Positions 1 through 7,874 of a stretch of 15,349 nt of DNA are shown one piece after another. The notes beneath the pieces were generated by a model, which was given only the letters and a program-made list of their open reading frames with translations, was not told the origin of the DNA and made no database searches. The stretch's first letter is position 1. The number at the start of each line of letters is the position of its first letter. Made by a program: the position numbers and the translations under genes. The stretch comes from Bacteroidia bacterium (GTDB lineage: Bacteria; Bacteroidota; Bacteroidia; Bacteroidales; Prolixibacteraceae). Where the stretch lies: the NCBI GenBank assembly GCA_025358395.1, contig JANYJT010000202.1, positions 1-15,349 on the forward strand, given 5' to 3'.

Positions 1-1202
1 ATTATTTTAACCCCTTTGGATACGCCTCTTGTCGCATTTTCGGCTTTCGACCAATATTGAGCTACCGTGGATGGTTTCAAGGCCGAAAGAGTGGTCTCGT
101 CCCAGCCGATCATCGTCTTTCCATTTGCCAGCACAATCTCCTGAACCCGCTCAATAAACGGTATGTAATCCTCTTTCTTGGTAACGTGCGATTCATCTCC
201 TCCCACATGAATATAAGGACCGGGGGTTAAGGAAGTAAGTTCCCGGATAACATCATTCAAAAACTGGTAGGTAAACTCTTTGTTTGTCTGTAAAGTACTG
301 AATCCGACATTGGTACCGGTATAAAGCTTGGTGGGTATGTTGTCGGGGTTCAGCTCCGGAATTGAAGCCAGTGCGGCATTGGTATGCCCGGGCATATCGA
401 TCTCAGGAATGATGGTGATAAACCTGTCGGCCGCATATTGAACGATCTCCCTGTAAACTTCCTGGGTATAGAAACCGCCTTTGCCGCCACCAACCTGGGT
501 GGAACCACCGATTTCGGTAAGAGCCGGCCACGATTTAATCTCGATTCTCCAGCCTTGGTCGTCGCCCAGATGCAGGTGCAAGACGTTCATTTTATAAGCC
601 GCAATCAGGTCGATGTAGCGTTTGACATCTTCGGCGCTGAAAAAATGCCGTGCTACATCGAGCATCGATCCCCGGTAGGAATAGGAAGGATAGTCGACAA
701 TGGTTCCGGTGCCAATTTTCCATGGCCCTTTTTGTGGTTTACTGCTTTCAATGTTTGCAGGCAATAATTGTCGGATGGTTTGGATTCCGCGAAAGATCCC
801 TTCCGGTGTGCCGGCTGTCAGTTGCACATGCTCCTTTGTAACTGTGAGCTCGTAGCCTTCCTGTCCCAATTGAGTATTGGCCCTGGAAATTTCAAGTAGA
901 ATATAGTTGGAAGCAGGCATATCACCTGTTGTCGCTATGGTAATGTTGTACCCGGTAGCAGGATTCAGTTGGTCGGCAAAGTATTGCGCAACTTTTTGCA
1001 GCTCAGGCTGACCCTCGGCAATCCGGATGACGGCCCCTGATGATAATTCGAATGAGCCACCAGTGGCGTTGATGGAAACAGGTTTGGGAATCAGGGCTGC
1101 CTTGCTAAGATCGGCAGCTTCAGCAGGTTTGGCGAGTGTAATTAGCAGCATAAAAAACAGTCCGTTTAAGATCAGGATGTAACGTCTTCTTAATGTTTTC
1201 AT
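1..1202 (-). CDS. Beta-N-acetylhexosaminidase, GH20 family (partial, C-terminus off the left edge)
   Basis: This gene encodes an exported enzyme that removes terminal beta-linked N-acetylhexosamine residues from glycans. The frame starts at the ATG at 1202-1200 and stays open to the left edge, giving 400 codons. Residues 1 to about 29 form a signal peptide (MKTLRRRY, a hydrophobic run, then a PAEA cleavage region). Residues about 33-160 look like the GH20b N-terminal domain, with the usual 'LIPKPVSI' opening. The catalytic barrel starts near residue 165 (YRGSMLDVARHF, then LHLGDDQGWRIEI). The family's catalytic Asp-Glu pair is visible in HVGGDESHVT as D336-E337, where the Asp positions the substrate acetamido group and the Glu is the general acid. 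Roughly 150-350 residues are missing relative to typical Bacteroidota members. It is probably periplasmic or surface-exposed and acts in chitin, mucin or host-glycan breakdown. The family call is firm; the exact substrate is not. Confidence 0.95.
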   Translation of the reverse strand, partial: MKTLRRRYILILNGLFFMLLITLAKPAEAADLSKAALIPKPVSINATGGSFELSSGAVIRIAEGQPELQKVAQYFADQLNPATGYNITIATTGDMPASNYILLEISRANTQLGQEGYELTVTKEHVQLTAGTPEGIFRGIQTIRQLLPANIESSKPQKGPWKIGTGTIVDYPSYSYRGSMLDVARHFFSAEDVKRYIDLIAAYKMNVLHLHLGDDQGWRIEIKSWPALTEIGGSTQVGGGKGGFYTQEVYREIVQYAADRFITIIPEIDMPGHTNAALASIPELNPDNIPTKLYTGTNVGFSTLQTNKEFTYQFLNDVIRELTSLTPGPYIHVGGDESHVTKKEDYIPFIERVQEIVLANGKTMIGWDETTLSALKPSTVAQYWSKAENATRGVSKGVKI

Positions 1203-1263
1203 GATGGATTTTTGATTAAAATTTCGGATTTTAAATATCGTAAAGGAGTAATTTTTCTATTCC

Positions 1264-1271
1264 CAAATGTA
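1264..1271 (-). promoter_or_regulatory. Possible -7 promoter box for the GH20 gene
   Basis: On the minus strand this reads TACATTTG, a full match to the Bacteroidota -7 consensus TAnnTTTG. It lies about 60 bp upstream of the GH20 start codon. A second match (TAAATTTG) sits at 1297-1304. Neither has a TTG at the ideal 19-21 bp spacing, so which one is used is uncertain. Confidence 0.4.
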
Positions 1272-1334
1272 GGAATTGATTTAGATTGATCATTTACAAA
1301 TTTAGGGCATTTCCTGGTAAGATCGTATCGAAGG

Positions 1335-1386
1335 TAAGAAAAAAGAAAAGCCCAAATGCTGAAAAATTGCATCATGGGCTTTTCTT
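1335..1386 (-). terminator. Rho-independent terminator of tRNA-His
   Basis: A perfect 12-bp stem pairs 1375-1386 with 1343-1354 (AAGAAAAGCCCA on the minus strand). An inner 4-bp stem, ATGC with GCAT, lies at 1356-1359 and 1369-1372. On the minus strand the stem is followed by a T-rich tract (TTTTTTCTTAC, 1344-1335). The first base of the stem is also the final A of the encoded CCA end, so terminator and tRNA abut directly. It should separate tRNA-His transcription from the downstream GH20 gene. Confidence 0.85.
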
Positions 1387-1463
1387 GGGGTGGAAGATGG
1401 GATTCGAACCCACGACCAATGGTACCACAAACCACTACTCTAACCGACTGAGCTACATCCACC
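1386..1463 (-). tRNA. tRNA-His (anticodon GTG)
   Basis: The minus strand folds into a complete cloverleaf. The acceptor arm is GUGGAUG with CUUCCAC. The D arm is GCUC...GAGU, the anticodon stem GUGGU/ACCAU with loop UUGUGGU (anticodon GUG), and the T arm GUGGG UUCGAAU CCCAU. The gene encodes the extra 5' G (G-1, position 1463) facing C73 (position 1389), the identity signature of bacterial tRNA-His. CCA is encoded at 1388-1386. One acceptor pair, U6:U67, is a mismatch. The terminator starts at the last base. Confidence 0.96.
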
Positions 1464-1601
1464 GTATTTCATCTGATTATTATTTTTTCAATTGCCAGAT
1501 GGAACTCCCAGTAATCATTCTTCTGAGTGAAAAAGATTCTCTGCTGGTCGTTTCGCCCGCAAATATAGAGCTGTTTTTCGAATTAGACAAAAGAAAGATG
1601 T

Positions 1602-1609
1602 TATTTTTG
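1602..1609 (+). promoter_or_regulatory. -7 promoter box for the DNA alkylation repair gene
   Basis: TATTTTTG matches TAnnTTTG exactly and ends 24 bp before the ATG at 1634, which would give a leader of roughly 15-20 nt. The -33 region (about 1574-1580, GTTTTTCG) is T-rich but has no clear TTG. Confidence 0.5.
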
Positions 1610-1633
1610 TGGCTACAGTTATAAATTGCGTGA

Positions 1634-2344
1634 ATGGAATATTTGCTAGATGATCCGGTTTCTGAAAAGGTATACCAGGAGATACTCAGAAAAATCACGC
1701 CTTTGCAAAATGGCGAGACAGCTGATTCGATGACACAAAGAGGGGTTCACTACAAGCTGAACCTGGGCGCTTCGGTGGTTTCACTACAGCAATTGGCCTC
1801 TAATTATGCCCCTGATCATCTGCTTGCACTTAAATTGTGGAACAAACAATGGCGCGAAACCATGATTTTGGCAACTTTACTGGAGAAACCTGAGGAGGTT
1901 ACTGAAAATCAGATGGATTTTTGGGTAAAGCAGATTCAGCAGAAAGAGATTGCAGAGCAGGCAGCAATGAACCTTTTCTCAAAGTCGCCATACGCATATA
2001 AAAAGGCTGTCGAATATTGTCTTGCAAAGAAAACCCTTAGCAAGATTACCGGCTTGTTAATGATGGGCAGACTTGCTTTGACTGATCGGATGGCAAAGAA
2101 TGAGCAGTTTGAAGTGTTTCTTGAGCTTTTCCCGCCGCTGGCGAAAGACGCTCAACTTTCGCTGGTTTTCAGAAGGGTGTTCGTCCAGATTGCCATGAGA
2201 AATCGTGAGCTTTATGATATTTCCCTGGCTCAGGCACATCTGTTTCGAACGCTGGATTCAGGCGTCGCACTTGAGAATGCTGACTTCCTGATCGATCAAC
2301 TTGAATGTGATTCTGTTACCGGGTTGGTAGAACGGCGGTCCTAA
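1634..2344 (+). CDS. AlkD-like DNA alkylation repair protein (HEAT-like repeats)
   Basis: The 236-residue soluble, mostly helical protein resembles the DNA alkylation repair enzyme family (AlkC/AlkD type, ALK-repeat fold). The best family signal is at about residues 45-115: GASVVSLQQLA, then DHLLALKLWNKQWRE, ILATLLEKPEEVTENQMDFW and EIAEQAAMNLFSKSPYA. Family members bind DNA in the groove of a helical solenoid and excise 3- or 7-alkylated purines. There is no signal peptide or membrane helix. The length is near the 210-240 residues usual for AlkD. I could not align the catalytic Asp/Trp/Arg positions of AlkD with certainty, so glycosylase activity is inferred from the fold, and a non-catalytic HEAT-type relative is possible. 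The next gene follows after 34 bp on the same strand, suggesting co-transcription. The ATG at 1634 suits the nearby promoter box. Confidence 0.75.
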   Translation: MEYLLDDPVSEKVYQEILRKITPLQNGETADSMTQRGVHYKLNLGASVVSLQQLASNYAPDHLLALKLWNKQWRETMILATLLEKPEEVTENQMDFWVKQIQQKEIAEQAAMNLFSKSPYAYKKAVEYCLAKKTLSKITGLLMMGRLALTDRMAKNEQFEVFLELFPPLAKDAQLSLVFRRVFVQIAMRNRELYDISLAQAHLFRTLDSGVALENADFLIDQLECDSVTGLVERRS

Positions 2345-2378
2345 ATATTAAATTTTATGCCATTTCGGCTGTACCGTT

Positions 2379-3617
2379 ATGCAAATAATTGAAGTTATAG
2401 AACCCTCTTCTGTGGCAGCTTTTCATAAGTTGGCTCACATGATTTACAAGGGAGACGGCAACTGGATTACCCCTTTGGAGGTGATGATTGACAGTGCTTT
2501 TGATCCGAAGAAGAATGCTTTTTTGAAACATGGAGAAGGTACGAGATGGATTCTAAACGATTCGAAGGGGAGAACAATTGGTCGTATCGGCGCTTTTATC
2601 AACAGGAATAAATGCAATACGTTCAGGCAGCCGACAGGCGGAGTCGGTTATTTTGAATGCATAGATGATTTGGCTGCTGCTTCTCTTCTCTTTGACACAG
2701 GCAGAGACTGGCTTGCCGAAAGGGGCATGCAAGCCATGGACGGTCCCGTAAATTTTGGGGAAAATATGATCAATTGGGGATTGCTGGTCAAGGGATTTTT
2801 GCCTCAGGGTTTTGGAATGCCATACAATAAACCATATTATCTCAACCTCTTTGAAAAATATGGATTTAAAGTATATTTTGAACAATTTACCTATCACCTG
2901 GACCGGAAGGTTCCTTTTCCCGAAAGATTTTGGAAGATTGCGGAATGGGTGGCCAACAAGCCCAATTTCAGGTTTGAACATGCAAAGTTCAGTCAGATGG
3001 AAAAGCATATCAGGGAATTCACACATATTTATGAAGAAGCCTGGGCCCAACATGATAATCACCAGGAGGTTGATACCGATGACATCCGCAGTATGATGAA
3101 GGTTGCCAAACTTATTGCTGAAGAGAAATTCATCTGGTTTGCTTACCATCTTGAGGAGCCGGTACTTTTTTTTGGCATGATACCTGACTGGAACCAATTG
3201 TTGGCCAAGCTGAAAGGAAAACTCGATTTATGGAGCTTATTGAAATTTTTCTGGTATCAAAGGATTAAAACGATTACCCGGACGCGAATCCTTGTGATGG
3301 GTGTGGTTCCAAAATATCAGGGAAGCGGACTGGAATCAGCTGTGTTCTGGCATTTGGATAAAATCATGAAGCAGAAGCCTTGGATTACAGAGGTCGAGCT
3401 TTCCTGGGTTGGGGATTTTAATCCGAAGATGACGGCAATGTACAAATCTGTTGGCGGTGTCCATGTCAAAACACATTTTACCATGCGATACCTGTTTGAT
3501 CGCAACGCTCCGTTTGAGCGCGCTCCGATGCTGATGAAGGATGTCAGGATACTTCGCGAAGAGCGCGAAAATCTAAAGCCGGCAGAAAGGATGGAGGAAT
3601 GGATTTCAAAGGAATAA
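2379..3617 (+). CDS. GNAT-fold (acyl-CoA N-acyltransferase superfamily) protein, function unknown
   Basis: The 412-residue soluble protein belongs to a large, poorly characterised family common in Bacteroidota and related to the putative acetyltransferase YghO. The C-terminal part looks like a GNAT core: strand ILVMGVVPKY, an acetyl-CoA loop QGSGLES starting at Q314 (compare the Q/RxxGxG/A motif A), then EVELSWVGDFNPKMTAMY and KSVGG, typical of motif B. The N-terminal half contains a conserved-looking block MDGPVNFGENMINWGLL near residues 115-130, plus GMPYNKPYYLNLFEKYGF, which may be a second, degenerate GNAT lobe. No transmembrane segment or signal peptide is seen. The acceptor substrate is unknown. 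It probably shares a transcript with the alkylation-repair gene 34 bp upstream, though a functional link is not evident. Confidence 0.7.
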   Translation: MQIIEVIEPSSVAAFHKLAHMIYKGDGNWITPLEVMIDSAFDPKKNAFLKHGEGTRWILNDSKGRTIGRIGAFINRNKCNTFRQPTGGVGYFECIDDLAAASLLFDTGRDWLAERGMQAMDGPVNFGENMINWGLLVKGFLPQGFGMPYNKPYYLNLFEKYGFKVYFEQFTYHLDRKVPFPERFWKIAEWVANKPNFRFEHAKFSQMEKHIREFTHIYEEAWAQHDNHQEVDTDDIRSMMKVAKLIAEEKFIWFAYHLEEPVLFFGMIPDWNQLLAKLKGKLDLWSLLKFFWYQRIKTITRTRILVMGVVPKYQGSGLESAVFWHLDKIMKQKPWITEVELSWVGDFNPKMTAMYKSVGGVHVKTHFTMRYLFDRNAPFERAPMLMKDVRILREERENLKPAERMEEWISKE

Positions 3618-3652
3618 ATTTAATAGGACCGGAAGATAACTTTATAAATCTG

Positions 3653-3682
3653 TTGCAGAATTATAAATTATCCTTATCTTTG
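3653..3682 (+). promoter_or_regulatory. Promoter of the L31 gene (-33 TTG, -7 TATCTTTG)
   Basis: TATCTTTG at 3675-3682 matches the Bacteroidota -7 consensus TAnnTTTG. A TTG at 3653-3655 precedes it with a 19-bp spacer, which fits the -33 element. The predicted transcript begins near 3688-3690 and leaves a leader of about 43 nt before the L31 ATG. This is the best-formed promoter in the window. Confidence 0.75.
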
Positions 3683-3732
3683 CAACCCGTAATTAAGGAA
3701 ACGAAGAAAGATTTAAGATATAAACGATTATC

Positions 3733-3996
3733 ATGAAAAAGGGAATACATCCGGAAAGCTACAGACTGGTTTGTTTTAAAGATATGTCTAACGAGCATAC
3801 ATTTATCACAAGATCAACAGCTGCATCAAAAGAGACCATCGAAATTGAAGGTGTTCAGTATCCATTGCTGAAAGTTGAAATTTCGAATACTTCACACCCT
3901 TTCTATACCGGTAAAATGAAGTTGGTCGATACCGCAGGACGCGTCGACAAGTTCATGAACCGCTATCAGAAGCACATGGACAAACGCAAAGCATAG
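3733..3996 (+). CDS. rpmE2: 50S ribosomal protein L31, type B
   Basis: The 87-residue basic protein starts [18 protein letters not shown] and ends in [15 protein letters not shown], both typical of type B L31, a surface protein of the large ribosomal subunit near the central protuberance and inter-subunit bridge. The zinc-binding cysteines of type A L31 are absent; only one Cys (C14) is present. This is therefore the zinc-independent form, which is the normal form in Bacteroidota. Its length is as expected. It is a single-gene unit with its own promoter upstream (-7 box 3675-3682) and a strong intrinsic terminator downstream (4014-4053). The ATG has no Shine-Dalgarno sequence, which is ordinary for this phylum. 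Confidence 0.96.
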   Translation: MKKGIHPESYRLVCFKDMSNEHTFITRSTAASKETIEIEGVQYPLLKVEISNTSHPFYTGKMKLVDTAGRVDKFMNRYQKHMDKRKA

Positions 3997-4013
3997 TTCT
4001 TGGTATTTGTGAA

Positions 4014-4053
4014 AAGAGGCCCCGTATTCCCAAATACGGGGCCTCTTGGTTTT
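4014..4053 (+). terminator. Rho-independent terminator after L31
   Basis: A perfect 15-bp stem (4014-4028 with 4033-4047, core GAGGCCCCGTATT) closes a 4-nt loop, CCCA. A GGTTTT run follows. It lies 17 bp after the L31 stop codon and separates L31 from lon. Confidence 0.92.
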
Positions 4054-4168
4054 AAACATTGGAGCCATTTATTTGTTACTTTGGCATGACAATTGACCAA
4101 GTATTCACCGAGTCGGTAGAAAGTGTATTCCGACATTTTGTCATATTACAATTACTTCAGCTATAGCA

Positions 4169-6625
4169 ATGAACAATTCAAATCATAGAAACAAGGCTAC
4201 TTTTATATTCTCCGGTATGGATGAAGACCAGCAGGATTTTTATCCGATCATCGCTGATGGTGATGATGATGAACTTTTCTCTGCCAATGTTCCGGACCTT
4301 CTGCCGATCCTGCCTTTGCGCAACGCGGTATTGTTTCCGGGAGTTGTGATGCCAATAAGTGTCGGCAGATCAAAATCCTTGAATCTGGTTCGGGAAGCCT
4401 ACAGCAGTTCAAAATTAGTTGGGACAGTGGCTCAGCGAAATGGCCAGATTGAGGATCCAAATCTTACAGACCTTTATCCCGTTGGGACCATGGCGGAGAT
4501 ATTAAAAATTCTTGAAATGCCTGATGGTTCAACAACAGTAATACTTCAGGGGAAAAAACGTATTCTTATCGGAAAACCTTTTGAGCATCCGTCTTATCTG
4601 ATGGCTACTATTCATCCTTTGCCCGAAATTGTTTCAGACACCAAATCGCATGAATTTTCTGCCATTATAGAATCACTCAAGGATTTCTCACTTAAAATAG
4701 TCAGATCATCTGCCAATATTCCACAGGAAGCACAGTTTGCCGTAAAAAATATTGAAAATGTCACCTTCCTGGTCAATTTTATCTGCAACAATACGGATCT
4801 GAATACTTCGGAAAAGCAGGATTTGCTTGAACGAAACGACATCAAGGACAGGAGTACCAAGTTGCTGTCTCTTTTGATGAGAGAGGTTCAGATGCTTGAG
4901 CTAAAGAAGGATATTCAACAAAAAGTGAAAGTCGATCTTGATCAGCAACAGCGCGAATATCTTCTTCATCAGCAGATCAAAACCATTCAGGATGAACTGG
5001 GTGGGAGTCCGGTGCAACAGGAACTTGAAGAGTTGAAAAAAAGGGCAGCGCAAAAACTATGGAAGGAGGATATTCAAAAGCTATTTGAAAAGGAGTTGGG
5101 CAAACTATCCCGTATGAACCCTGCGGCTGGTGAGTATTCGGTTCAGATCGGTTATCTGGATACTTTATTGGATCTGCCCTGGAGTGAATACACAAAAGAT
5201 AATTTTGATCTTAAAAATGCCGAGAAGGTACTCAACGAAGATCACTTCGGCCTCGATAACGTCAAGGAGCGCATCCTGGAGCATCTGGCGGTATTGAAGT
5301 TAAAAGGAGATATGAAGTCGCCGATCATTTGTCTTTATGGCCCTCCCGGAGTCGGTAAGACTTCTTTAGGCAGATCGGTTGCAACGGCTCTGGGCCGAAA
5401 ATATATTCGCATGAGTTTGGGCGGACTTCATGATGAATCTGAGATACGTGGTCACAGGAAGACTTATATAGGCGCAATGCCCGGACGGATCATCCAGAAC
5501 CTGATCAAGGCAGGCTCATCGAATCCCGTTTTTATTCTGGACGAGATTGATAAGGTATCCAAGGATTTTCATGGTGATCCGGCGTCTGCACTTTTAGAGG
5601 TCCTTGATCCCGAGCAAAATATTGAGTTTCACGACAACTACCTGGATGTAGATTTTGACCTTTCCAGGGTACTCTTTATTGCCACTGCCAACACCATTTC
5701 GACTATTCATCCTGCGCTTAGAGACCGGATGGAGCTAATCGATGTGAGTGGCTATCTGATGGAAGAGAAACTGGAGATTGCCAGGCGCCATCTCGTAAAA
5801 CGTCAGCTGGAGAATCATGGCATGGAAAAGAAAAGTGTTGTCTTCTCAAAAGAGATCCTGGTACGGATTATTGAAAATTACACCAGGGAATCAGGAGTCA
5901 GGGAGTTGGATAAAATGCTGGCCAAGGTGATCAGAAGAGTTGCCCGGAAGATTGTATCTGACACTGATTACCGGAAGAAATTATCTGAGGATGATTTGCG
6001 AGGGTATCTTGGTGTCCCTAAATACACGAAGGACAGCTATGAGGGAAATGAGTATGCAGGTGTCGTCACCGGACTGGCCTGGACTTCTGTTGGTGGTGAG
6101 ATCTTGTATGTTGAAACCAGTCTGAGTGCAGGGAAAGGAAAATTTAGCATCACCGGAAATTTGGGTGAAGTAATGAAAGAATCAGCCACCATTGCCCTGG
6201 AATATTTGAAATCTCATGCCTCAGAGATTGGTTTAAAAACTGAAATTTTCGACAAGTGGGATGTCCATATCCATGTTCCCGAAGGAGCAATCCCCAAAGA
6301 TGGACCTTCGGCCGGAATCACCATGGCAACGGCCCTGGCCTCTGCCTTTACACAGCGAAAAGTGAAAAGGAATATTGCCATGACAGGTGAAATCACCCTT
6401 CGCGGAAAGGTTCTCCCTGTAGGTGGCATCAAGGAGAAAATACTGGCTGCCAAAAGGGCCGGTATTAAGGAGATAATCCTTTCTGAGCAAAACAGAAAGA
6501 ATCTCGAGGATATCAATGAGATCTATTTGAAAGGCTTGAATTTTCATTTTGTCAGGAATGTTGGGGATGTATTTGAGATTGCCTTACTGAAAGAAAAGGT
6601 AGATAAGCCATTGATAATTGTTTAA
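4169..6625 (+). CDS. lon: ATP-dependent protease Lon (La)
   Basis: The 818-residue cytoplasmic AAA+ serine protease degrades misfolded and selected regulatory proteins as a homo-hexamer. The LON substrate-recognition domain begins near residue 45 ([19 protein letters not shown]). A helical/coiled-coil linker follows at about 225-330 ([21 protein letters not shown]). The AAA+ module has Walker A GPPGVGKT at 391-398 and Walker B VFILDE at 454-459. The C-terminal protease domain carries the Ser-Lys dyad: S714 in PKDGPSAG and K757 in GGIKEK, spaced 43 residues apart as in E. coli Lon. The protein is full length. The acidic N-terminal extension before residue 45 is usual in Bacteroidota Lon, and the second ATG (M17, 4217) is an alternative start. 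No strong promoter box is seen in the 115 bp after the L31 terminator, where only a partial match (TACTTTGG, 4077-4084) and a short GACA-TTT-TGTC inverted repeat occur. Confidence 0.98.
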   Translation: MNNSNHRNKATFIFSGMDEDQQDFYPIIADGDDDELFSANVPDLLPILPLRNAVLFPGVVMPISVGRSKSLNLVREAYSSSKLVGTVAQRNGQIEDPNLTDLYPVGTMAEILKILEMPDGSTTVILQGKKRILIGKPFEHPSYLMATIHPLPEIVSDTKSHEFSAIIESLKDFSLKIVRSSANIPQEAQFAVKNIENVTFLVNFICNNTDLNTSEKQDLLERNDIKDRSTKLLSLLMREVQMLELKKDIQQKVKVDLDQQQREYLLHQQIKTIQDELGGSPVQQELEELKKRAAQKLWKEDIQKLFEKELGKLSRMNPAAGEYSVQIGYLDTLLDLPWSEYTKDNFDLKNAEKVLNEDHFGLDNVKERILEHLAVLKLKGDMKSPIICLYGPPGVGKTSLGRSVATALGRKYIRMSLGGLHDESEIRGHRKTYIGAMPGRIIQNLIKAGSSNPVFILDEIDKVSKDFHGDPASALLEVLDPEQNIEFHDNYLDVDFDLSRVLFIATANTISTIHPALRDRMELIDVSGYLMEEKLEIARRHLVKRQLENHGMEKKSVVFSKEILVRIIENYTRESGVRELDKMLAKVIRRVARKIVSDTDYRKKLSEDDLRGYLGVPKYTKDSYEGNEYAGVVTGLAWTSVGGEILYVETSLSAGKGKFSITGNLGEVMKESATIALEYLKSHASEIGLKTEIFDKWDVHIHVPEGAIPKDGPSAGITMATALASAFTQRKVKRNIAMTGEITLRGKVLPVGGIKEKILAAKRAGIKEIILSEQNRKNLEDINEIYLKGLNFHFVRNVGDVFEIALLKEKVDKPLIIV

Positions 6626-6682
6626 GCAAGTTAGTTCCAATTTGCCTGAAGGGTTTGCCTTCAAAAAATGATATCCAATTTC

Positions 6683-6716
6683 TTGCGTTTATTCCCGGGA
6701 AATTGTGTTAGTTTTG
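6683..6716 (+). promoter_or_regulatory. Promoter of the PAS histidine kinase gene
   Basis: TAGTTTTG at 6709-6716 matches TAnnTTTG. A TTG lies at 6683-6685, with a 23-bp spacer, slightly longer than the usual 19-21. The spacer contains the perfect 10-bp palindrome TTCCCGGGAA (6692-6701), a possible operator. The start codon is at 6738, so the leader would be only about 15 nt. Confidence 0.5.
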
Positions 6717-6737
6717 CGCTGAATTTCTTTATCCCTT

Positions 6738-7874
6738 ATGAAGACAAAATTTGCAACTGCCGAACGTGTTTCGATTGCAGATGTCCTGCTAAGCAAATCA
6801 AAGTTGGACATCCTGCCGTTTATCGATGAAATTTTTTGCTCCCTTTCTTATATTTTCTGCATTTTCAACGATCAAAGACAAATCGTCTTTGTCAATGATG
6901 TGCTTATGAAGAGCCTGGGAGTTGATAGGGTGGAGAAAGTCCTGGGGAAAAGATTCGGTGAAGCTTTTGGTTGCGTCCATTCCAATGAGGACGAAAGTGG
7001 CTGCGGAACCACCGAACATTGTCGTTATTGCGGCGCGATCAATGCGATCCTTCAGAGCAAAAGAATCATGAAGAAGACCACTGAAGAGTGCAGGGTGCGC
7101 AGGATGGTCAATGGAAAAGAAGTTGCCATTGAACTTGAGGTTACAGCAACTCCATTTGTTTATGAAGATGAATATTTTACCATCTTTTCCGTGATTGACA
7201 TAACCGACAAGAAAAGAAGAGGTTTAATAGAGCGGATATTCTTCCATGATATTCTGAACACGGCAGGAAGTCTGAGTAATATTTTTGAACTGTTAAATGT
7301 TGTGGAGGATGGTGAAAGGGCTGAGTTGCTGAATATTGCCTCTTCACTAAGTCAACAGATTCTTGATGAGATTACCACACAACGATTGTTGCTGCAGGCA
7401 GAAAATTCCTCCTTGATAATCAACAATCAGGAAATCAATTCCCTGGAATTTTTAAATGTGGTTGTGAATGATCTCAGATTCCACGAAGTTGCAAATGAGA
7501 AAGTAATCAGTTTGGACGAAACCTCCGATTCTGTCATTTTTATCAGTGATCCTGTCATTCTTCGAAAGATTATCAACAACATGGTAAAAAATGCGCTGGA
7601 GGCAAGTAATTCAGGTGAGACTATCACCGTGAAAGCGCAAAAGACTGGAAATAAATTTCGGATTTCGGTTCACAATAATTTATTTATGCCTGCTGATATT
7701 GAGCTTCAGGTCTTTATGCGTTCCTTTTCAACAAAAGGGCTGCAACGCGGATTAGGAACTTACAGCATGAAAATTCTCGGAGAACAATATTTGGCGGGAA
7801 AGGTTAATTTCACAACTGATCCGGTTAATGGAACCATCTTCTTCATCGATTTAGGATACACCGATCAAAATTAA
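6738..7874 (+). CDS. PAS domain sensor histidine kinase (cytoplasmic)
   Basis: The 378-residue kinase has no predicted transmembrane helix or signal peptide, so it probably senses an internal signal. A PAS domain covers about residues 30-155 (IFCIFNDQRQIVFVN, closing with VIDITDKKRR). A loop inside it carries four cysteines, C79, C89, C95 and C98, in GC-VHSNEDESGCGTTEHCRYCGA. The phosphoacceptor is H170 in FFHDILN. The ATPase domain has the N box around N285 (NNMVKNALEAS), an F-box-like FMRSFSTKG and the G2 box RGLGTYSMK (from R337). The classical DxG of the G1 box is replaced by VHNNLFMP, as in related HDxxN-type kinases. It ends in overlapping stop codons with the convergent glycosyltransferase operon, which starts with a response regulator; that regulator is its most likely partner. 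The signal is unknown; redox or metal sensing by the Cys cluster is inference. Confidence 0.9.
   Translation: MKTKFATAERVSIADVLLSKSKLDILPFIDEIFCSLSYIFCIFNDQRQIVFVNDVLMKSLGVDRVEKVLGKRFGEAFGCVHSNEDESGCGTTEHCRYCGAINAILQSKRIMKKTTEECRVRRMVNGKEVAIELEVTATPFVYEDEYFTIFSVIDITDKKRRGLIERIFFHDILNTAGSLSNIFELLNVVEDGERAELLNIASSLSQQILDEITTQRLLLQAENSSLIINNQEINSLEFLNVVVNDLRFHEVANEKVISLDETSDSVIFISDPVILRKIINNMVKNALEASNSGETITVKAQKTGNKFRISVHNNLFMPADIELQVFMRSFSTKGLQRGLGTYSMKILGEQYLAGKVNFTTDPVNGTIFFIDLGYTDQN

Noticed and set aside
1199..1624. Open frames on both strands across the tRNA-His region (minus 1199-1462, plus 1286-1624).
   Set aside because: They read through the tRNA and its terminator, show no family resemblance, and one overlaps the GH20 signal peptide start in another frame.
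2553..3197. A 214-codon minus-strand frame inside the GNAT-like gene.
   Set aside because: It lies wholly within a convincing plus-strand gene, and its translation has no recognisable domain; it is a codon-bias shadow.
4077..4084. TACTTTGG as the lon promoter.
   Set aside because: It is one base off the -7 consensus and has no TTG at a suitable -33 distance; too weak to annotate.
6640..6668. Small hairpin after lon (TGAAGG-GTTTG-CCTTCA) as a lon terminator.
   Set aside because: The stem is only 6 bp and is followed by A residues, not T, on the lon coding strand, so it does not fit an intrinsic terminator for lon.
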